Source: Flavobacterium sp. NRK1 (GTDB taxonomy: Bacteria > Bacteroidota > Bacteroidia > Flavobacteriales > Flavobacteriaceae). Taken from it: a stretch of DNA of 64,000 nt. The translations under genes were made by a program, and so were the position numbers. The notes under the pieces were generated by a model. It made no database searches, was not told where the DNA came from, and saw only the letters and a program-made list of their open reading frames with translations. Below, in pieces: positions 52,224-60,027 of this stretch; the stretch's first letter is position 1; each line of letters opens with the position of its first letter. Location of the stretch: contig NZ_JAMXLA010000001.1 in NCBI RefSeq assembly GCF_024054175.1, forward strand, positions 1 through 64,000, read 5' to 3'.

Positions 52224-52736
52224 TTATTGCACAATGTTGTGTCCGTTTGCGGTAAAATTCTTCATATCATTATCAAACATATAAAGGCCGCCTTTATCAT
52301 CTCCTATAAGATCTATTTTATCAAGTATTACTTTTGCAGTAGCTTCTTCTTCTATCTGCTCGGAAACATACCATTGAAGAAAATTATGTGTAGCATAATC
52401 TTTTCCTGACAATGCAATATCAACTAAATCATTAATACTTGCCGATACTTTTACTTCATGTTCATACAACTGCCTGAAAAGCGTTCTGAATGATGTATAA
52501 TCCAGTCGGGGTTCATCAAGCGCAGAAACAACAGCTTCGCCGCCACGCTGATTTACATATTTTAAAAGCTTTAGCATATGCAGTCTTTCTTCGTCAGACT
52601 GTTTAAACATAAAGGCAGCAATACCTTCAAACCCTTTAATTTCAGCCCATGAAGCCATAGCAAGATATATCTGGGAAGATTCTGCTTCCATTCTGATCTG
52701 ATTATTAAGGGCTTTCTGCATGTTTTCCGATAGCAT
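52224..52736 (-). CDS. ftnA: Ferritin (FtnA type)
   Basis: 170 residues. All ferroxidase residues are at their canonical places: Glu17, Glu50 and His53 (QSDEERLHM), Glu94 (YEHEV), Gln127 and Glu130 (SEQIEEE). The four-helix bundle is complete and there is no heme-ligating Met as in bacterioferritin. It stores iron in the cytoplasm in a 24-subunit shell. It is transcribed with dapA upstream (30-bp gap) or from its own weak promoter (TTAATTTG near 52763-52770). It could receive the iron brought in by the locus at 2874-10553. Confidence 0.95.
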   Translation of the reverse strand: MLSENMQKALNNQIRMEAESSQIYLAMASWAEIKGFEGIAAFMFKQSDEERLHMLKLLKYVNQRGGEAVVSALDEPRLDYTSFRTLFRQLYEHEVKVSASINDLVDIALSGKDYATHNFLQWYVSEQIEEEATAKVILDKIDLIGDDKGGLYMFDNDMKNFTANGHNIVQ

Positions 52737-52766
52737 AGTAAACTGTTTTAAGGTTATCTACACAAA

Positions 52767-53645
52767 TTAACGGATTTTTTTCACAAAATCGCCCAGCCTG
52801 CCTGCCAAATCTTCGTTAACGGAGACCAGAGGAAGCCTTACAACATCTTCACACAAACCTAAATGTTTAAATACCGATTTAATACCTGCAGGGTTGCCCT
52901 GTTCAAATATCATATCAATAGCATCTGCCAATAAATAATGTAGTTTATAAGCTTCATCGGTTTTTTTCTCAAGACCAAGACGTACCATATCTGAAAACTC
53001 TCTTGGGAAACCCTCACCAATTACAGATATTACACCCGCCCCGCCGGCAAGTACCATAGGAAGGGTTATCATATCGTCACCCGAAATAACCAGAAAACCT
53101 TCCGGAACTCCCTGTATAAGTTTCATTGCCTGAACAATATCACCCGCAGCTTCTTTAATAGCAACTATATTGGCAAAATCATTTGCAAGGCGTATAACTG
53201 TAGCTGGCAGCATATTACTTGCTGTACGGCCAGGTACATTATATAATATTACAGGAACCGGAGATGCCTGGGATATGGCTTTGAAATGCTGATAAATACC
53301 CTCCTGTGTTGGTTTATTATAATAAGGAGAAACAGAAAGTATAGCTGCAAAGGCAGAAAGATCGCGGGTTTTTAATTCTTCAACTACTTCAGCGGTATTA
53401 TTACCGCCTACACCAAGAACAACAGGAAGTTTACCTCCGTTTGCTTTTAACACAGTCTTTATAACAAGTTCCTTTTCTTCCTTGGTCAGTGTAGCAGCTT
53501 CTGCTGTAGTACCAAGTACTACAAGATAGTCTATACCGCCATCAATCTGATAGCTCACAATTCTTTCCAGTGCTTCAACATCTACCGAAAAGTCTTTTTT
53601 AAAGGGGGTAATAAGCGCAACGCCTGTACCTGTTAATGACTGCAT
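52767..53645 (-). CDS. dapA: 4-hydroxy-tetrahydrodipicolinate synthase
   Basis: 292 residues. DapA condenses pyruvate and aspartate semialdehyde in lysine and cell-wall (meso-DAP) synthesis. Seen: [18 protein letters not shown], the [10 protein letters not shown] loop (Thr46-Thr47), Tyr135 in [10 protein letters not shown], and the Schiff-base Lys164 in VAIKEAAGD. Complete. It starts one base after the stop of the upstream hypothetical gene, so the two are cotranscribed. Confidence 0.97.
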   Translation of the reverse strand: MQSLTGTGVALITPFKKDFSVDVEALERIVSYQIDGGIDYLVVLGTTAEAATLTKEEKELVIKTVLKANGGKLPVVLGVGGNNTAEVVEELKTRDLSAFAAILSVSPYYNKPTQEGIYQHFKAISQASPVPVILYNVPGRTASNMLPATVIRLANDFANIVAIKEAAGDIVQAMKLIQGVPEGFLVISGDDMITLPMVLAGGAGVISVIGEGFPREFSDMVRLGLEKKTDEAYKLHYLLADAIDMIFEQGNPAGIKSVFKHLGLCEDVVRLPLVSVNEDLAGRLGDFVKKIR

Positions 53646-53646
53646 G

Positions 53647-54165
53647 TTAAATTTTATTTAGAATTTTTAAATACTTAAGTAATTCTGAGGCAAACTCAGT
53701 ATATTTTTCAGCTTCAGTGCTTATCATAAAGCTATTAAAGCGGTTATCGATATTTGAAAAACCCACTTTAAACTTAGCTTTAGATTTTACTGTAGCCAAT
53801 AAAAGCGCAGGCTTTTCAACATCATAATAATTAATGAGCATATCAAAGGGCTTATTTATAAAAGCGGCTACATCTTCTTTCAGGAATATACCCGTTGAAG
53901 ATATATTTTTACGGCTATAATAAAGATAATCCAAAACCTCTTTAGACTTTACCTTTTCCTTAAAGCTGAGTGTTTCTATGTTTTCTTTTTTAATACCATC
54001 TGAAGCCAGCTTTTCAACAAGAGCTTCCCTATCAGAAAAATAACTTTCATCTACAATAATTCCAACTGTAACGATCCTGTCAGGAATAGCAAATGGTATA
54101 CTGCCCGATAAACATTTCTTAATATACTTTTTAAGGGCAAAATTTTTAATAAATCTCAAAAACAT
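53647..54165 (-). CDS. Conserved hypothetical protein upstream of dapA
   Basis: 172 residues, no signal peptide. Sequence: a basic N terminus ([18 protein letters not shown]), a Rossmann-like start ([27 protein letters not shown]), then [36 protein letters not shown] and a C-terminal helix. The alternating pattern suggests an alpha/beta fold. I believe it fits the flavobacterial family DUF6913 but am not certain. Its stop is one base before the dapA start, a strong sign of co-expression; its promoter is at 54187-54216. Confidence 0.75.
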   Translation of the reverse strand: MFLRFIKNFALKKYIKKCLSGSIPFAIPDRIVTVGIIVDESYFSDREALVEKLASDGIKKENIETLSFKEKVKSKEVLDYLYYSRKNISSTGIFLKEDVAAFINKPFDMLINYYDVEKPALLLATVKSKAKFKVGFSNIDNRFNSFMISTEAEKYTEFASELLKYLKILNKI

Positions 54166-54186
54166 AGTACATTTACTTGTCGGTTA

Positions 54187-54216
54187 CAAAAATAATTCAA
54201 ATAACGGTCTTTGCAA
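54187..54216 (-). promoter_or_regulatory. Promoter of the hypothetical-dapA unit
   Basis: On the minus strand TTG (54216-54214), 19-base spacer and TATTTTTG (54194-54187) match both boxes, about 21 bases before ATG 54165. Confidence 0.7.
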
Positions 54217-54995
54217 TGATAATATCTAAAAAGTATAACACACCCGCGTGGCGGTTTGTTTTATTTTTAACAATGCTTCAGTTTACTGCCTGTGGCACTA
54301 CAGGCCTGCATAATACAAAAGTTGAAGCAAAAAAAATAGCAATAACGGATGTATTACCCGAAACTACTGCTATAGAGAGTTACATTGCTCCTTACCGAAA
54401 CATTATAAACAGGGAGCTTGACAGCGTTTTAGCGTATGCTCCAGAAACATTTGATAAAAGTAAGGGAAAATGGAATACAACTATAGGAAATTTACTTGCC
54501 AATGCAACTTTTACTAAAGCCGATACCCTTTTTTATATCCGGAAGCATTTACATATAGATTTCTGCCTTCTTAACCACGGCGGTATAAGATCTGTAATAG
54601 CTAAAGGCCCGGTCACTACAAGAACAGCCTTTGAAGTTATGCCCTTTGAAAACAGCGTAAAAATAGTAGCCCTTAAGGGAAGTCTGATATACGAAATGGC
54701 CGATTATATTGCCCGTGAGGGAAGAGCACATCCGTTGGCGGGAATTACTATAATTCTCAATCCTGATAAGCAGGTCAAAGAAATTTATATAAAAGATAAA
54801 CCTGTTGATAAAGACCATATCTACAATGTAGCCACTATAGACTACCTGATAAGCGGTGGTGACAATATGTTTTTCTTTGCAGAAAATGAAGGTATTTATG
54901 ACCTTGATTATAAACTACGTGACCTGTATATAGACTATTTTAAAGATATTGACACGCTTCCTGTAATTACTACTCAGCATATTATAACCGAATAA
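54216..54995 (+). CDS. 5'-nucleotidase C-terminal domain lipoprotein
   Basis: 259 residues from ATG 54216 (the frame also allows TTG 54177). A lipoprotein signal (FLTMLQFTACGTTG) leads to the UshA C-terminal substrate-binding domain: IGNLLANATF, FCLLNHGGIRSVIAKGPV, NSVKIVALKGSLIYEMADY and LISGGDNMFFFAE. This domain holds the nucleotide base in the two-domain enzyme. Here it is a separate gene placed in front of the metallophosphatase gene, with TAATG overlap of one base. The two products probably act together. Confidence 0.88.
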   Translation: MIISKKYNTPAWRFVLFLTMLQFTACGTTGLHNTKVEAKKIAITDVLPETTAIESYIAPYRNIINRELDSVLAYAPETFDKSKGKWNTTIGNLLANATFTKADTLFYIRKHLHIDFCLLNHGGIRSVIAKGPVTTRTAFEVMPFENSVKIVALKGSLIYEMADYIAREGRAHPLAGITIILNPDKQVKEIYIKDKPVDKDHIYNVATIDYLISGGDNMFFFAENEGIYDLDYKLRDLYIDYFKDIDTLPVITTQHIITE

Positions 54996-55903
54996 TGAAA
55001 AGAAGGGATTTTATACAAAAAACAGCAGCAGGTTCTGCATTGGTGTTAGGAGGCTTATCACTCAGCAGCTTTGCTGCGCCTGATATAAAAAAAATTACCA
55101 TACTGCACACTAATGACGTACACAGTCATATAGATCCTTTTCCTGTTGATGACCCGAAATACCCCAATCTTGGCGGTGCGGCACGAAGAGCCACTGCCAT
55201 CGAGCAGATAAGGCTGGAAAATCCTAATACACTCTTGTTAGATGCCGGTGATATTTTTCAGGGCACGCCTTACTTTAATTATTACGGAGGTGAACTCGAA
55301 TTTGAACTTATGAGCATGATGCAATATGACCTTGCCACCCTTGGTAACCACGATTTTGATAACGGGCTGGAAGGTTTCCACAAACAATTGCCACACGCTT
55401 CTTTTGATTTTGTGTCTGCTAATTATGATTTTAAGAATACTATACTTGACGGGCTCATAAAGCCTTATAAAATATTTATTAAAGACGGAATTAAAATAGG
55501 CATATTTGGTTTAGGTATTGCTTTTGAAGGACTGGTAGATAAGAAGAATTATAAGGAAACTGTATATAATGATCCTATAAGCGTTGCTCAGGATATGGCC
55601 AGAACATTACGCCATACCGAAAAATGCAATCTTATAATCTGCCTTTCACATCTTGGTTTTATCTACAGGGATGAACCCTCCAGAATATCTGATCTTACAC
55701 TGGCACGGAATACCAAAGATATTGACCTTATAATAGGCGGGCATACACATACTTTTTTAACTAGACCCTATATTCAGAAAAATAGTGTTGGTAAAGAAGT
55801 ATTAATAAATCAGGTAGGCTGCTACGGACTTAACCTGGGACAAATTGACTTTTACTTTGAAGAAGGTAGAATGTCGTCCAGCGCGCGTACAATACTGGTA
55901 TAA
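54995..55903 (+). CDS. Metallophosphatase (UshA-like catalytic domain) with Tat signal
   Basis: 302 residues. A twin-arginine export signal (MKRRDFIQKTAAGSALVLGG) is followed by the calcineurin-like fold: ILHTNDVHSH, LDAGDIFQGTP, LGNHDFDNG, ICLSHLG and IIGGHTHTFL, which supply all metal ligands. It is the catalytic half of a UshA-type 5'-nucleotidase, cleaving phosphate from nucleotides in the periplasm. It lacks the C-terminal domain, which the preceding gene encodes. Tat export suggests it folds and takes up metal in the cytoplasm. Confidence 0.92.
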   Translation: MKRRDFIQKTAAGSALVLGGLSLSSFAAPDIKKITILHTNDVHSHIDPFPVDDPKYPNLGGAARRATAIEQIRLENPNTLLLDAGDIFQGTPYFNYYGGELEFELMSMMQYDLATLGNHDFDNGLEGFHKQLPHASFDFVSANYDFKNTILDGLIKPYKIFIKDGIKIGIFGLGIAFEGLVDKKNYKETVYNDPISVAQDMARTLRHTEKCNLIICLSHLGFIYRDEPSRISDLTLARNTKDIDLIIGGHTHTFLTRPYIQKNSVGKEVLINQVGCYGLNLGQIDFYFEEGRMSSSARTILV

Positions 55904-55904
55904 T

Positions 55905-56342
55905 CTATTTCTTAATAGTTTTTTTAATCTTTTTCTGTCTTGAGCTAAACACTATGGCCACTATGAATATTATTATAAGAGTAATAATAAATAATAATAC
56001 TACAGCACCAGCAATAGAATTACCACCCAAAACAGAAACGGCCATCAACGGAATATATAAAACAGCTATAAGCGACAACGTACCCATAAAAACATCAAAT
56101 CCTGTAGACTTAAGAAGTTCATTCTTTTTAAAAACTACCACAAATATAAATGCCATAGGATATGCCATTGCCAAAAACCCTATAATTACGTTATCTAAAT
56201 TTAAATACACCGACAGTAACCACAATATTACAAAAAACAATATTTCAGATCCAATACCTATTAAACAACTATTTCCAAAATACTTCCATGGGTTATATTG
56301 CCGGTTTGATATAAAATCGTTTTCTTCTAATAAGTCTTCCAT
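55905..56342 (-). CDS. Four-span membrane protein, paralog of 57046-57510
   Basis: 145 residues: an N-terminal cytoplasmic-type segment MEDLLEENDFISNRQYNPWKYF, then four hydrophobic segments and a basic C terminus (SSRQKKIKKTIKK). The opening is shared with the protein at 57046-57510 (DLLNEQDFIKPQYNPWRWF), pointing to a small paralogous family of unknown function. It converges on the metallophosphatase gene, the stop codons being one base apart. Confidence 0.65.
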   Translation of the reverse strand: MEDLLEENDFISNRQYNPWKYFGNSCLIGIGSEILFFVILWLLSVYLNLDNVIIGFLAMAYPMAFIFVVVFKKNELLKSTGFDVFMGTLSLIAVLYIPLMAVSVLGGNSIAGAVVLLFIITLIIIFIVAIVFSSRQKKIKKTIKK

Positions 56343-56382
56343 AAAAATCCGCTAAATAACAAAAATACTATTACAGCAGCAT

Positions 56383-56631
56383 TTAATACGTTCTGTTACC
56401 AAAATTATCAGTTCTTTCCCCTGAAAAAAACACTTTTGTAAACACTCCCAATATGCAAAAAGCCAGGCCTATATAAATAATAACATCACTTGTCTGTCTT
56501 TGTTCCTCACGTTTATTAATAATTTCCATACTTGCATCCTGCGGTATCATGCCTATAAAAACAACATCATAAGCTAAACCTGCTAAAATTATAATCATTC
56601 CCCCTAAAATAAGTTTACTTGAAGCTTTCAT
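56383..56631 (-). CDS. Small two-span membrane protein, unknown
   Basis: 82 residues with two hydrophobic segments (LILGGMIIILAGLAYDVVFIG; VIIYIGLAFCILGVFTKVFF) separated by a hydrophilic loop (PQDASMEIINKREEQRQ). The tail is GERTDNFGNRTY. No family recognised. It is 40 bases upstream of the four-span gene on the same strand and probably cotranscribed with it. Confidence 0.6.
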   Translation of the reverse strand: MKASSKLILGGMIIILAGLAYDVVFIGMIPQDASMEIINKREEQRQTSDVIIYIGLAFCILGVFTKVFFSGERTDNFGNRTY

Positions 56632-57045
56632 TTTACTTTCTGATTTTAATGTAAAAGGAACTCTTCCTTCTACAAAAATTAAATATTATTATTTTTAATT
56701 ACATAAAAATTAAAGCAACCGCACAAATACTGTAATTACTACAGAATCCTGCATTATTAACTTTATTTTCTGTTGTTATTGGGGGCACTGTAATTTACAG
56801 TAGAAGTAACAAGGTTCACTATTATGCTGAGCAACACCATAATCGAACGCTCACAAAATGCTTTACAGTTTATGTTATTACATAAATACATCCCGCCCGC
56901 TCAGGCAGACGAGGATGTATCTGAATTAATAACTAAAAACTATTGTTTAAGTATTTAAACTTTATTAATTTGTATATATTCATAAATCTTTTAATAGTTG
57001 ACAGCGTAAAATTACAATACACCAATCACCTATATAAGAGTATTT
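56632..57045. other. Intergenic region, 414 bp, with palindromes
   Basis: Three symmetric elements are seen: CTGTA-ATTAC-TACAG (56730-56744), ACTGTAA-T-TTACAGT (56787-56801) and an ATACATCC/GGATGTAT stem (56886-56920) around a GC-rich loop. The first two share CTGTAATT and could be operator-like. I see no gene. Confidence 0.45.
56886..56920. repeat. GC-rich palindromic element
   Basis: An 8-bp stem encloses a GC-rich 19-base loop (CGCCCGCTCAGGCAGACGA). The composition stands out from the AT-rich gap and resembles short dispersed palindromic repeats of Bacteroidota genomes. Confidence 0.45.
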
Positions 57046-57510
57046 TTACCTGATTTTGGAATGTTTAAGCTTTCTTTTTATTAATCGTGATAGTATAAGT
57101 ATTATCAAGGCAGATATACCAAACTGCAGAATGAAAAAATTAAGAAAACTTACTAACTGAAGAAAAAATGCACTACGGAAAAAAGCCCCGCTAAAAACAA
57201 TTTTAAGTAGATTTATAAACAAATTACTTACCGAAAAATAAGCAATAAGCCCCAAAAGAGCGAGTACTTTAATTTTGCGCGGCAATAAAAAATTCTGAGT
57301 ATTACTTGTAAACATCCATACAGCTGTTATAACCGGAAATAACAAATAAAAGGCATACATAATTACAGCATTGTAGCTTGTAATCCAAAAGGACATTACT
57401 ATCTGCAATACTACTATCTGCGATGCTGCAATACCATAAAACAGCATAAACCACCTCCAGGGATTGTACTGTGGTTTTATAAAATCCTGTTCATTAAGAA
57501 GATCCTGCAT
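57046..57510 (-). CDS. Four-span membrane protein, paralog of 55905-56342
   Basis: 154 residues from ATG 57510 (the frame allows 14 more codons, but MQDLLNEQDFIKPQYNPWRWF aligns with the paralog's first residue). Four hydrophobic segments follow and the tail is basic (RLIKRKLKHSKIR). Shared features with the protein at 55905 are the DLLxExDFI...YNPWxxF opening and topology; the rest has diverged. Function unknown. Confidence 0.65.
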   Translation of the reverse strand: MQDLLNEQDFIKPQYNPWRWFMLFYGIAASQIVVLQIVMSFWITSYNAVIMYAFYLLFPVITAVWMFTSNTQNFLLPRKIKVLALLGLIAYFSVSNLFINLLKIVFSGAFFRSAFFLQLVSFLNFFILQFGISALIILILSRLIKRKLKHSKIR

Positions 57511-57639
57511 ATAACAAAGATAAAAATTTTGAGAAATGAAAAAATTCAGCAATTGCTAATTTTAACTTATAAAACCTCACCGTTAAATAAAATCCCGTTT
57601 CCAAAAAAAACCTTATTTTAGCCTTACTAAATAATTACA

Positions 57640-58497
57640 ATGATTTCTGAAACCCAATTTCAGCACGAACTCCAACTGATTATAGCCAATGCCATTCGCG
57701 AAGATGTAGGTCCCGGAGACTACAGCTCTCTTGCCTGTATTCCTGCCAATGCTGAAGGCCGCGCAAAGCTTTTGGTAAAAGATACCGGCATACTTGCCGG
57801 AGTAACTTTTGCACAGCAGGTATTTGCTTATGTAGATCCGCAATTAGAGGTAGAAGTTTTTATACATGACGGTACTCCCGTAAACTATGGCGATGTGGCA
57901 TTTCATGTTTCAGGCAGCTCGCAAAGCATACTTAAAGCCGAAAGACTGGTACTCAATGCAATGCAGCGCATGAGCGCCATTGCCACTAAAACAGCCGGTT
58001 ATGTAAAACTGCTTGAAGGGACGGGCACAAAAGTACTTGACACACGCAAAACTACCCCGGGCATACGTGCTATTGAAAAATGGGCTGTAAAAATAGGTGG
58101 AGGCGAAAATCATCGTTTCGCCCTTTACGATATGGTAATGCTTAAAGATAATCATATTGATTTTGCCGGAGGGATTACACCTGCTATTCAAAAAACTCAG
58201 GAATATCTTAAAACCAACAATCTTGACCTTAAAATTATTGTTGAGGCAAGAGATTTAGAAGAGGTGCGTGAAATAATTGCCAACCCGGGCATTCATCGCA
58301 TACTGCTTGATAATTTTGACTATGATCAAACACGTGAGGCTGTTACCCTTATTGGTAATTACTGCCAGACCGAATCATCAGGAGGCATTAACGAGCAAAC
58401 CATGCGACAATACGCGGAATGCGGTGTAGATTATATTTCATCGGGCGCACTTACCCATTCTGTTTACAATATGGACTTAAGCCTAAAAGCATTTTAA
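57640..58497 (+). CDS. nadC: Nicotinate-nucleotide pyrophosphorylase (carboxylating)
   Basis: 285 residues. NadC converts quinolinate and PRPP to nicotinate mononucleotide, carbon dioxide and pyrophosphate in NAD synthesis. Seen: AIREDVGPGDYSSLACIP, LNAMQRMSAIATKTAGYV, VLDTRKTTPGIRAIEKWAVKIGGGENHRFALYDMVMLKDNHI and the C-terminal SSGGINEQTMRQYAECGVDYISSGALTHS-like glycine loop. Complete. Its stop overlaps the next start by one base (TAATG). Confidence 0.97.
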   Translation: MISETQFQHELQLIIANAIREDVGPGDYSSLACIPANAEGRAKLLVKDTGILAGVTFAQQVFAYVDPQLEVEVFIHDGTPVNYGDVAFHVSGSSQSILKAERLVLNAMQRMSAIATKTAGYVKLLEGTGTKVLDTRKTTPGIRAIEKWAVKIGGGENHRFALYDMVMLKDNHIDFAGGITPAIQKTQEYLKTNNLDLKIIVEARDLEEVREIIANPGIHRILLDNFDYDQTREAVTLIGNYCQTESSGGINEQTMRQYAECGVDYISSGALTHSVYNMDLSLKAF

Positions 58498-59423
58498 TGT
58501 CGTTAGAACTGGAACATAAACTGGAACGCATTCCTGTACTTAAATACCTGGTTCGCTTTGGTAAAAGCATCAAGCTCCCCTATTCTGAAGGGCTCACGCT
58601 ATACCATCTTGCAGAATTATATATTACAGGTATTGTTAAAGGTGACATTTCCTATCGCGCCGGAGCCATTGCTTTTAGCTTTTTTATGTCGCTGTTTCCG
58701 TTTGCGCTGTTCCTGCTTAATCTTATTCCTTATATCCCTCTGGAAGACTTCCAGCAGGACTTTATGCAGTTTGTGGCAGATAATGTTCCGCCAAATACTT
58801 TTTATGCTATAAAAGGCATTCTGGACGATATTCTTCATAACAGTCAGGGTGGGTTGCTTTCGGTAGGTATCCTTCTTGCCATACTGCTTATGAGTAATGG
58901 CATGAATGCTATACTAAGCGGTTTTCAAAGCAGCCTGCACATAACTATAAAACGAACCTATTTCAGGCAGTATGCACTTGCTATAGGGCTGTCATTAGTG
59001 TTTGCTATATTGCTTATTATTACAGTTGCAGCCATAGTAACACTTGAAGTTATTATTCATACACTTACAAGCCAGGGCTTTCTTACCGATGACGTTTATC
59101 TTCTTAAATTAGGCCGGTTTGTTGTGCTTATAGCCCTTGTGCTTACCATAACATCATTACTATTTAAATTTGCCGCAAAAGAAACCCGCAATGCAGCCTT
59201 TTTTAGTTATGGTTCGGTTTTCAGTACTATATTATTCGGCCTTACCTCTTATGGCTTCGGAATTTATGTGGTTCGTTTTGCCAAGTACAACCAGTTATAC
59301 GGCTCAATTGGCACATTACTTGTATTAATGCTTTATATATGGATCAACTGCTTTATTCTTCTCCTCGGATTCGAATTAAATGCACTTATTCATAAATTAA
59401 AAAGAAAAAATTTATATATTTAA
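58497..59423 (+). CDS. YihY/BrkB family membrane protein
   Basis: 308 residues from ATG 58497. Longer in-frame starts lie inside nadC and are not plausible. Six membrane segments; ISYRAGAIAFSFFMSLFPFALFLL is the family signature near residue 50. Members were once called ribonuclease BN by mistake; true function is unsettled, perhaps transport. The TAATG overlap with nadC shows cotranscription and coupled translation. Confidence 0.9.
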   Translation: MSLELEHKLERIPVLKYLVRFGKSIKLPYSEGLTLYHLAELYITGIVKGDISYRAGAIAFSFFMSLFPFALFLLNLIPYIPLEDFQQDFMQFVADNVPPNTFYAIKGILDDILHNSQGGLLSVGILLAILLMSNGMNAILSGFQSSLHITIKRTYFRQYALAIGLSLVFAILLIITVAAIVTLEVIIHTLTSQGFLTDDVYLLKLGRFVVLIALVLTITSLLFKFAAKETRNAAFFSYGSVFSTILFGLTSYGFGIYVVRFAKYNQLYGSIGTLLVLMLYIWINCFILLLGFELNALIHKLKRKNLYI

Positions 59424-59444
59424 CAAAACTAAAAAGCATTATTT

Positions 59445-59873
59445 ATGAAAAAAGCGATTTTTACAATCCTACTTGTAGCCGTAGCCGGCATATTTTCTTT
59501 GAATGCTCAGGTGACAGGCAAATGGAAAACCATTGATGATGAAACGGGACAGGCAAAATCTATCGTGGAAATATATGAGCAGAATGGTAAAATTTATGGT
59601 AAGGTAGTAGAAATACTTAACCCTGCCAAAAAACAGGCCAAATGCACAAAATGTAAAGGTGCAGATAAAGACAAACCTATTGACGGGCTTGTAATTATTA
59701 AAGGCCTTACTAAAGATGGTGATGAATATACTGATGGCGATATTCTTGACCCAAATAAAGGTAAATTATATAGCTGTACCATAAAACTTGATGGTAAGGA
59801 CAAATTAAATGTAAGAGGCTATTTAGGCTTTTCATTACTTGGCCGCACACAGGTTTGGCATAGGGTAAACTAG
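59445..59873 (+). CDS. DUF2147 domain secreted protein
   Basis: 142 residues with a signal peptide (VAVAGIFSLNAQ). The mature part starts VTGKWKTIDDETGQAKSIVEIYEQNGKIYGKVVEI and ends LGRTQVWHRVN, the full DUF2147 pattern (small beta-barrel, lipocalin-like). Two Cys in KCTKCKG may bind metal or form a disulfide. Role unknown. It follows the YihY gene by 21 bases. Confidence 0.88.
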   Translation: MKKAIFTILLVAVAGIFSLNAQVTGKWKTIDDETGQAKSIVEIYEQNGKIYGKVVEILNPAKKQAKCTKCKGADKDKPIDGLVIIKGLTKDGDEYTDGDILDPNKGKLYSCTIKLDGKDKLNVRGYLGFSLLGRTQVWHRVN

Positions 59874-59914
59874 ATTTCCTTTTCCTCAAAAAAATGCACA
59901 AATTATATAGCAAG

Positions 59915-59940
59915 ACACCTTCACATGGAGGTGTTTTTTT
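59915..59940 (+). terminator. Terminator of the nadC-YihY-DUF2147 group
   Basis: ACACCT with AGGTGT, 6-bp stem and 8-base loop, then a T run. Confidence 0.75.
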
Positions 59941-60002
59941 ATTTAAAAAAACCTGCATAAAGAACTGTGAATCGCATACTGTGAACTGTAAATTATATGC
60001 AT

Positions 60003-60010
60003 TATATTTG
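60003..60010 (+). promoter_or_regulatory. priA promoter -7 element
   Basis: TATATTTG, 17 bases before ATG 60028, directly after an ACTGTGAA-type short repeat stretch. Confidence 0.6.
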
Positions 60011-60027
60011 TAATTCAAATCCCGTAT

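Noticed and set aside
58419..59423. Start at 58419 for the YihY/BrkB gene
   Set aside because: It would lie deep inside nadC; the TAATG start at 58497 is the coupled one.
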